The position numbers and the translations under genes are program-made. The notes beneath the pieces are model-generated. The model saw only the letters and a list, made by a program, of their open reading frames with translations, was not told the origin of the DNA and ran no database searches. A DNA stretch of 36,243 nt from a virus: positions 1-36,243 of the IMG/VR virus record IMGVR_UViG_3300030090_004082, one strand, 5' to 3'. Below, piece by piece: positions 31,373-36,243 of this stretch. Each line of letters begins with the position of its first letter. Within the stretch, counting starts at the first letter, position 1.

Positions 31373-33366
31373 ATCTGCACCGTCCCTGGCATCAAATCCA
31401 TGTTCACAAAGACCCCATTTTCCTCTTTCCGAGTCTTTGGATTGCGCACTTGGTCCTCAAATATCATGCCCCTTTGAACCCACGTTTTGAGGATCGCTTT
31501 CGCGCTGACCTCGGACACATCGGCCCCCGCATCGATGACCACATCGCCCGCCCATCGTTTCGTGCCGCGCGACTTTTTGAGCGTGTACCGTTGCCCGTCC
31601 TCGAACCCGTTTTGGATCGTTTGCAGCGCGATCCTGGCGCTCGAGGTGCTCAGCCCGTCGAACGGGTTGGGCGGCGACCACGGCTCGAGCACGCCAACCT
31701 CGTCACCTGGCACCAGCGGCCCGTCGCCGTTAGGGATCGCCTGACCGTGCCGCTGATACCACTCGGCGAGCGCCAGCGGCCTCGACATATTCGCCTTCGC
31801 GTCGTCGCAACGCACAAAGTACGGGCGACGTTCGTCCGTAATGCCGAACGCCTCGGCTTCCTTCTGCGTCATCACGGCAAGCGTCCGCGCCGCGCGCACC
31901 GCACCGGATAGCGCACTGGCTCCGCGTGCCTGGTCAATGTTTCCCGGCTGCGCAGCGCCGCCTGGTTGGCCCTTCCGCACATGGTGCACGAGGTCGATGC
32001 TGCCGCGCGTCGCCTTGGCAATGTCAGCGAACAACGTGCAAACGTAATCGACCTCCGGGTTGCTGTTCTCGTCTAGGCTATGCGTCTTGATGAATGGATC
32101 CACTTGCAGCACGCCAATCTCGCGCGCCTTCATTTCCTCGATGACCTCGCCGACCGCCGGGTTGGCGATCAGGTCCACGCCATCCCTGGACGCCACGATG
32201 AGCTTGCGGTCGCGCCCGCTGTCCAGGAACAGGCGCCCCTCGAGCGCCTCGGGCTCTATCTCGAACCGCTCACAGATGGCCCAAGCGCGCCGATAGAGCT
32301 CGTCCAGGGGATCCTCGAGGTTATAGTGCCAGACATTCACCGGTTCGGGCACCTCGACGCCAAGCAGCGGGCGCCCCGTTGCCAGGGCAATAGCCTCGGT
32401 CAATGCTAGGGTCGTCTTGCCAGCGCCGCCCGGCGACACGGTGCACGATACATATCCTCGGATCAGGTGCCGCCCATAGACCCATTCTCGAGGCGTCACA
32501 GCGCGCATGGCCGCCGCGCTGAATGATGTAGCCGTCACGGCGCGATACGCGCCCTCGAGCTCCGCAGCGCCTCCGACAAGCGCCCGCAGATCCTCGACGC
32601 TGTTTGCCTTGAGCCAATCGCTCACGTCTCCCTTGTCCGGCAGCCCTGGCAGCCGCACCACGCGCATGGTCCGCGCCGTGTCTTTTAGGTGCGCGGTGAT
32701 CTTGGTCGCGTGTTGGCCGCCCGCCGTGTCATTATCCGGCAGGACCACGATATCGCGATCCTTAAACCAATGGTTTAGCTTCGCGTTCCAATTGCCTGCA
32801 CCGCCGCTATTTGTTGTCGCGAGCAACCCAGCCGCATGCAACCGATCGGCATCTTTCTCGCCCTCGACAATGTGCACCGTCTCCGATGCTCGAGCGATCA
32901 GATCCGGCAGCCTGTAGGGCAGGGGATCTAGGCCGCCCAGGCCATAGACCTCGCGCCCGTTCACGACGCGCTTTTGGCGAAATGTTTTCTTGCCGTCGCT
33001 CTCGATCCGCTCGACGATGTAGCTGACCGCGCCGCTGGCGTCTTGGTATTCGTACCTAACACTAGATGTAGTACCCCGCGGCCGTGCCGGCGCTACTATA
33101 TCTTGTGTTTCCGGCCCCTCGAGCCCTTGCTCTCGCAACCAATGCGACACGCCACCATTCTCGCGCGCCTCGGGCACCTCGTGCAGGATCAAGTCAATGC
33201 AACCGCCGCCCTCGCCGAGCTCGTGATCGAACCAGGTGCCCTTTTCAAGATCCACCGACAGCGAGCCATGCGTGCCATAGCGCAGTTCGCGCGCGCTTGA
33301 TATGGCACGGTTAGGCTCGCCTCGGAGGATCTTAACGACCGGGCCGATGAGCTCGGAATAGTCCAC
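31369..33366 (-). CDS. Primase-helicase (TOPRIM plus RepA-type AAA ATPase)
   Basis: It encodes 665 residues. An N-terminal primase-like region (1-80) without a cysteine zinc cluster precedes TOPRIM motifs VEGEKDADRL (167-176) and VVLPDNDTAG (207-216). The C-terminal half is a RepA/RecA-type ATPase with Walker A SPGGAGKTT (311-319) and Walker B GVLQVDPF. A small winged-helix-like end (KKSRGTKRWAGDVVIDAGADVSEVSAKAILKTWV) closes the protein. It should unwind the phage genome and lay primers at the fork. With no phage DNA polymerase seen, the host polymerase is presumably used. The start overlaps the SSB-like stop. Confidence 0.9.
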   Translation of the reverse strand: MDYSELIGPVVKILRGEPNRAISSARELRYGTHGSLSVDLEKGTWFDHELGEGGGCIDLILHEVPEARENGGVSHWLREQGLEGPETQDIVAPARPRGTTSSVRYEYQDASGAVSYIVERIESDGKKTFRQKRVVNGREVYGLGGLDPLPYRLPDLIARASETVHIVEGEKDADRLHAAGLLATTNSGGAGNWNAKLNHWFKDRDIVVLPDNDTAGGQHATKITAHLKDTARTMRVVRLPGLPDKGDVSDWLKANSVEDLRALVGGAAELEGAYRAVTATSFSAAAMRAVTPREWVYGRHLIRGYVSCTVSPGGAGKTTLALTEAIALATGRPLLGVEVPEPVNVWHYNLEDPLDELYRRAWAICERFEIEPEALEGRLFLDSGRDRKLIVASRDGVDLIANPAVGEVIEEMKAREIGVLQVDPFIKTHSLDENSNPEVDYVCTLFADIAKATRGSIDLVHHVRKGQPGGAAQPGNIDQARGASALSGAVRAARTLAVMTQKEAEAFGITDERRPYFVRCDDAKANMSRPLALAEWYQRHGQAIPNGDGPLVPGDEVGVLEPWSPPNPFDGLSTSSARIALQTIQNGFEDGQRYTLKKSRGTKRWAGDVVIDAGADVSEVSAKAILKTWVQRGMIFEDQVRNPKTRKEENGVFVNMDLMPGTVQI

Positions 33367-33863
33367 TAGAATACGGTATCGTCGTCGGCTGCGGCCGCTG
33401 GTGCGGGTGCGCTATCGCCTGGCTTATCGACGAACCCGACGAACTCGAGCGCGGGGCCCGCGTTGCCGCGCTTGTCTTTCACCAGGTCGCTTGTGACCTT
33501 GAGCTTCGACAGCTTGCCCTCGGGCTGGTCCTTTATCTGCTTGTACAGCTTCCGGAAGACGTTCACCACGCTCCACGAGAACCAACTAAAACGCAGATCG
33601 CCATGCTCGGGAATGTAGGCGTTGACATACCAAGCGTTTTTGTACCCGTCGCCAGGTTGCTCTAGGGTTTCGCCAAGCGCCTGACCATATACGAAGTGCT
33701 TGGGATCAGAGTCTAGGTTCGCCCATCCGGCGCGGAACGACTGCGCGTCGAGATATAGCTCCGTCGGGTCGATGCTTTCGCCCGCGACGCTGAAATAATG
33801 GTCCTTCGCGTTCCAGCTTAGATACTGATCGACGCCGCCGTCGGCGGAAAATATGTCACTCAT
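33366..33863 (-). CDS. Single-stranded DNA-binding-like protein
   Basis: It encodes 165 residues. The protein is rich in aromatic residues and beta strands (DHYFSVAGESIDPTELYLDA, AWYVNAYIPEHGDLRFSWFSW). After a Pro/Ala linker (SAPAPAAAADD) it ends ADDDTVF, an acidic tip with a terminal aromatic residue as in SSB proteins. With its place directly upstream of the primase-helicase, an SSB role is likely, although the core does not obviously match bacterial SSB. It could also be the annealing partner of the YqaJ-type exonuclease. Confidence 0.65.
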   Translation of the reverse strand: MSDIFSADGGVDQYLSWNAKDHYFSVAGESIDPTELYLDAQSFRAGWANLDSDPKHFVYGQALGETLEQPGDGYKNAWYVNAYIPEHGDLRFSWFSWSVVNVFRKLYKQIKDQPEGKLSKLKVTSDLVKDKRGNAGPALEFVGFVDKPGDSAPAPAAAADDDTVF

Positions 33864-33866
33864 GTT

Positions 33867-34214
33867 TCACTCCTCTATTGTTGTTTCGGCCGGATAAAGT
33901 TTCGCCCAGCGCAGCCAGCCAATAATCTGCGTCCAGGTCTCCCAGGGGAGCACGACAAGCGTCTCCTGGTTGTCGTCGCGCACGAACAGCGCGTCCGATC
34001 CGCCGCCCTGCTCGAGCGCCTTATAGAGCGTAGTGAACCCTTTGCGGCGCCGCTTGCACTCGCAAATGAGCCCGGCAATTTGCACATCGCCCGAATACTT
34101 ACCTCCGAGCGCGCCGCTGAGTGGTTGCTTTGATGCTTGCACACCAAGCGCCTGATGCGCGCGCACGACCTCGAGCTCATAACCCGAGCCCTTGCGCTTG
34201 GACCTACTGCTCAC
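33867..34214 (-). CDS. Hjc-like Holliday junction resolvase
   Basis: It encodes about 115 residues. KGSGYELEVVRAHQALGV, then SGDVQIAGLICECKRRR, gives the Glu...GD...ExK pattern of Hjc/PD-(D/E)XK resolvases, followed by ALEQGGGSDALFVRDDNQETLVVLP, also typical. It would cut branched replication and recombination intermediates before packaging. No ATG is present: TTG 34229, GTG 34223 and GTG 34214 are possible; I give the last, just outside the preceding stop codon (34206-34204). It starts inside the end of the RHH gene. Confidence 0.8.
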   Translation of the reverse strand: MSSRSKRKGSGYELEVVRAHQALGVQASKQPLSGALGGKYSGDVQIAGLICECKRRRKGFTTLYKALEQGGGSDALFVRDDNQETLVVLPWETWTQIIGWLRWAKLYPAETTIEE

Positions 34215-34389
34215 TGCGCACACCAGCAACGAAGCGCCGCGCGCGTTCGTCCAGGCGTTCGTCGATCAGCTTAGTGCGCAGTATCTTGCGACATTGCGCG
34301 GTCATGCTGCGCTCTTCACGCGCCGCCTCATCGTAAAGCGCGTCAAAGGTTTCGTCGTCGAGTCTGATGTGGATCTGCCGCGTGTACAT
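34204..34389 (-). CDS. Ribbon-helix-helix (Arc/MetJ-type) regulator
   Basis: It encodes 61 residues. MYTRQIHIRLDDETFDALYDEAAREERSMTAQCRKILRTKL has the beta strand plus two helices of Arc-like repressors. It is the first gene of the leftward block and adjoins the divergent region whose four GTGCAA repeats are natural candidates for its operators. Autoregulation and control of the leftward operon are likely inferences. Confidence 0.85.
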   Translation of the reverse strand: MYTRQIHIRLDDETFDALYDEAAREERSMTAQCRKILRTKLIDERLDERARRFVAGVRSEQ

Positions 34390-34545
34390 TTGTGTTCCGG
34401 ATGGTCAGTTGTGCAACACACGGAAGGTACGCCGTGCAAAATAATTTAACAATTGTGCAAAAAAATGTGCAAAGGCCCTTGCAAACACCAAACGTATGCC
34501 CTATTTGTTTAATTGTTCCCACAAAAAACAAGGAGGTTTCGCGAT
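34390..34545. promoter_or_regulatory. Divergent control region with four GTGCAA repeats
   Basis: This 156-bp A+T-rich gap separates the leftward and rightward blocks. GTGCAA occurs in the same orientation at 34411-34416, 34434-34439, 34455-34460 and 34467-34472, and a related TTGCAAAC follows at 34479. A leftward promoter may be TTGCAC (34472-34467) with TTAAAT (34449-34444), 17 bp apart, a weak match covered by the repeats. A rightward one may use TTGCAA (34479-34484). AGGAGG at 34531-34536 is the ribosome-binding site for the LPD29 gene, 9 bases before ATG 34546. Confidence 0.6.
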
Positions 34546-35130
34546 ATGACTATCGAATACATCGACGCGGTAGCGGTCGCCAAAATGATCCGGAAGGATT
34601 TAAAGGCCGCGTTCCCTGGTACAAAGTTCAGCGTCCGGAAAAACGGATACGATTGCGTCACGATCAACTGGACCGATGGCCCAGCCAGCGACGCCGTGAT
34701 GGCCGTCGCTAACAAGTATTCCGGCGGCGGGTTCGACGGGATGATCGACTCCGAGTATTGCAAGACCTCGTTCATTTCTCCGATCGGCGAGGTTGGCGTC
34801 GCTAAATGCTCGGGCACCGAGGCCAGCATGGGTGTGATCCCGGCTTACGAAAACGAAGTCCCGCCCGGCAGCCGGTTGGTTTCATTCAATACCAAATACA
34901 TTTTCGACAACCGGCGGATCTCTAACGGCGTCTGGATCGAAACCATCGACGCTGTTGTGAAGGCGTGGGGCTTAGATCCGGAAGACTACAAGCCGACGAT
35001 CAGGGGCAAGGGTGACGACGAGCGGTTGGTTTTGCCGTTTGGTTTTGTCCCTGCGGCCAACGAGTCATTTGATCGGTTGGCCATGCGGGAAGCCTACGCA
35101 AAAGACTACACGGGACGGGAGGCCGCGTGA
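34546..35130 (+). CDS. LPD29-domain protein
   Basis: It encodes 194 residues from ATG 34546, chosen for AGGAGG 9 bases upstream. The N-terminal 80 residues (YIDAVAVAKMIRKDLKAAFPGTKFSVRKNG, then INWTDGPASDAVMAV and GGGFDGMIDSEY) match the large polyvalent-protein-associated domain LPD29. That domain occurs in giant injected proteins and as stand-alone phage genes; its activity is unknown. The C-terminal part is unassigned. It is the first gene of the rightward block. Arginines are almost all CGG (with AGG), a bias shared with the next two genes. It overlaps the TGT-like start by TGATG. Confidence 0.8.
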   Translation: MTIEYIDAVAVAKMIRKDLKAAFPGTKFSVRKNGYDCVTINWTDGPASDAVMAVANKYSGGGFDGMIDSEYCKTSFISPIGEVGVAKCSGTEASMGVIPAYENEVPPGSRLVSFNTKYIFDNRRISNGVWIETIDAVVKAWGLDPEDYKPTIRGKGDDERLVLPFGFVPAANESFDRLAMREAYAKDYTGREAA

Positions 35131-35906
35131 TGAAACGGATCCCCGGCAGTTACAAGCGGATCATCCTGGGCACGCCGATCACTCCGGCGGCCCGGTGGTC
35201 TGAGCTCGACGGCAAGTCTTTCTGTGTTTCCTTTGCGGAGCCGAGAGACTTGGACCGGGCAATCGCAGCGGTCGGCGATAACGAGATCCTGTTACTGGAC
35301 AACGGCGCATTCAGCGCCTGGAAGCGGGGCATCGAAATCGATTGGTCGGAATATTGGGCCTGGGCAATCGATGCGATGGAGCGGTGCCCGAACGCGGTCG
35401 CCGTTATCCCCGATGTGATCGGCGGCGATCCGGATGCGAATTGGATGATGGCGGCCGAGGCCGTCCGGAAATATGTGCCACGGAAATACACCGGCCGGTT
35501 GATGTTCGTCTGGCACATGGACGAGCCCATCGATGTGTTGATCGACGCCGCGCGGTTGTTCAACTTTGTCGCCATCGGATCCTGCGCCGCGTTCGACATC
35601 ACGAAGGGCGCCAAGCCCGGCACCAAGTTCTATGAGCGGATGCGGGAAGCATGGGACGCGATTGGCGCGGTCGAGGCCTTGGGCCTGGGCGAGCGGCCTT
35701 TCGTCCACATGATGCGGGGCCTGGGCAAGTTGAAGGACTTCGCTTGGGACAGCGCCGACAGCACAAACGTCGCAATCAACTACAAGCGGTGGGCAGCGAC
35801 AAACGCGCCCACGAGCCCGGCGCCGGTCAAGGCGATGGTCGAGCGGCTGAGCTACGAGATCAACGGTGCGGCAGAGTTGCCGCTGACAATGAAGGAAGCA
35901 GCATGA
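35130..35906 (+). CDS. TGT/DpdA-like transglycosylase-fold protein
   Basis: It encodes 258 residues from ATG 35130 (GGGAGG 7 bases upstream; an overlapping GTG at 35127 is less likely). ILLLDNGAFSAWKRG, AVIPDVIGGDPDANW, FVWHMDEP, FNFVAIGSC and FAWDSADSTNVAINY follow the barrel motifs of tRNA-guanine transglycosylases and the phage DpdA enzymes. The zinc-binding CxCxxC cluster of bacterial TGT is absent, as in short DpdA-like proteins. DpdA inserts 7-deazaguanines into DNA, protecting it from restriction; this is the favoured role. No preQ0 synthesis genes are present, so the precursor would come from the host. Sixteen of 17 arginines are CGG and one AGA. The stop overlaps the zincin start (ATGA). 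Confidence 0.7.
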   Translation: MKRIPGSYKRIILGTPITPAARWSELDGKSFCVSFAEPRDLDRAIAAVGDNEILLLDNGAFSAWKRGIEIDWSEYWAWAIDAMERCPNAVAVIPDVIGGDPDANWMMAAEAVRKYVPRKYTGRLMFVWHMDEPIDVLIDAARLFNFVAIGSCAAFDITKGAKPGTKFYERMREAWDAIGAVEALGLGERPFVHMMRGLGKLKDFAWDSADSTNVAINYKRWAATNAPTSPAPVKAMVERLSYEINGAAELPLTMKEAA

Positions 35907-36243
35907 ACATCAACACGATGATACGGGAGATCTCGGACATTGCCGTCGCGGAGGGCTTGGTCGATGCGTCCTGGCCCTCGACGCTGCGGGTCAAGTTGCG
36001 GAAGCGGAAAGGGACCAGCTACGGCGGCAAGAAAGACGGCACGCCTTGGATCAACATCGCGACGCCCTCGACCTGGCACTACACGCCAGGCGAGATGAAA
36101 CTGGTCGAGGATTGCTTAAAGTCCTGGGGCAATGCCAAGCCTGGCGTCAAAAGGGACCGGATGCTGGCGCGGCTGAACAAGGCCTGGCACGGGCACGCGG
36201 TCTGGTGCGAGTACGCCAGCATTGCCAAAGATCCGGAGATCGG
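35903..36243 (+). CDS. SprT-like zinc metalloprotease, N-terminal part; continues at base 1 of the circle
   Basis: It starts at ATG 35903, overlapping the stop of the TGT-like gene. The reading frame runs off the end and joins in frame with 1-406. The N-terminal part (MNINTMIREISDIAVAEGLV, then a strand with SYGGKKDGTPWINIATPS and WHYTPGEMKLVEDCLKSW) precedes the zinc-binding half. The last 99 bases are the duplicated overlap. See the entry at 1-406 for motifs and role. Confidence 0.85.
   Translation, partial: MNINTMIREISDIAVAEGLVDASWPSTLRVKLRKRKGTSYGGKKDGTPWINIATPSTWHYTPGEMKLVEDCLKSWGNAKPGVKRDRMLARLNKAWHGHAVWCEYASIAKDPEI
36145..36243. repeat. Terminal direct repeat (circular contig overlap), right copy
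   Basis: This is identical to bases 1-99. The length of 99 equals a k-mer size commonly used in metagenome assembly, and the repeat lies within a gene with no regulatory sequence, which favours an assembly overlap over a packaged terminal repeat. Confidence 0.95.

Noticed and set aside
1-36243. tRNA or tmRNA genes
   Set aside because: I saw no cloverleaf-like segment in the few intergenic gaps; the int-exonuclease gap has palindromes but no T-arm plus acceptor pattern.
1-36243. T7-type RNA polymerase or phage promoters
   Set aside because: The structural genes are T7-like, but no polymerase gene and no repeated promoter sequence ahead of late genes was seen; host polymerase is presumably used.
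36145-36243. Packaged direct terminal repeat of the phage
   Set aside because: The repeat is in the middle of a coding gene and its length fits an assembly overlap, so I treat it as circularity rather than a biological terminus.

Overview
The window is a complete circular genome of about 36,144 bp. Bases 36145-36243 repeat bases 1-99 exactly, and one gene reads through the junction in frame. It is a tailed phage of podovirus architecture. The order TerS, TerL, gp13-like protein, portal, scaffold, major capsid, tubular tail proteins A and B, internal virion proteins, T7-type tail fibre and lysis genes is that of T7-related short-tailed phages. There is no T7-type RNA polymerase or DNA polymerase. 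Integrase, excisionase-like and LexA/XRE/RHH-type regulators indicate a temperate phage or prophage. G+C-rich codon use, the GTA-type three-helix holin, the M15 endolysin and the integrase style suggest an alphaproteobacterial host (inference). The 99-base overlap looks like a k-mer overlap from assembly rather than a packaged terminal repeat.

The layout is almost purely divergent. From a regulatory region at 34390-34545, one leftward block runs to 4643. It starts with an RHH regulator, an Hjc-like resolvase, an SSB-like protein, a TOPRIM/RepA-type primase-helicase, a hairpin-rich segment, a protein with an SSB-like tail, a winged-helix replication protein and several tiny coupled genes. It continues with packaging, capsid, tail, internal virion and lysis genes. 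A rightward block starts at 34546 and crosses the junction: an LPD29 protein, a TGT/DpdA-like transglycosylase, a SprT-like zincin, a serine recombinase, a winged-helix protein, an excisionase-like protein, a tyrosine integrase, a tiny membrane peptide, a YqaJ-type exonuclease and a LexA-type DNA-binding domain. The two blocks converge with a 77-base overlap at 4643-4719.

Most genes abut or overlap by ATGA/TGATG, so translational coupling is pervasive. It supports several genes of 30-60 codons that are easily missed.

Four points stand out. (1) The cassette LPD29, TGT/DpdA-like, zincin (34546 through the junction to 406) uses CGG for nearly every arginine, unlike its neighbours. (2) A 1289-residue virion-region protein carries two ParB-like segments and a RelA/SpoT-like segment, the hallmark of injected polyvalent proteins. 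(3) Two strong inverted repeats (31225-31349) lie beside the primase-helicase and could be a replication origin. (4) Three unexplained operator-like repeat families occur at 1791-1848, at 3199-3383, and at 34411-34472 with 30018-30044.
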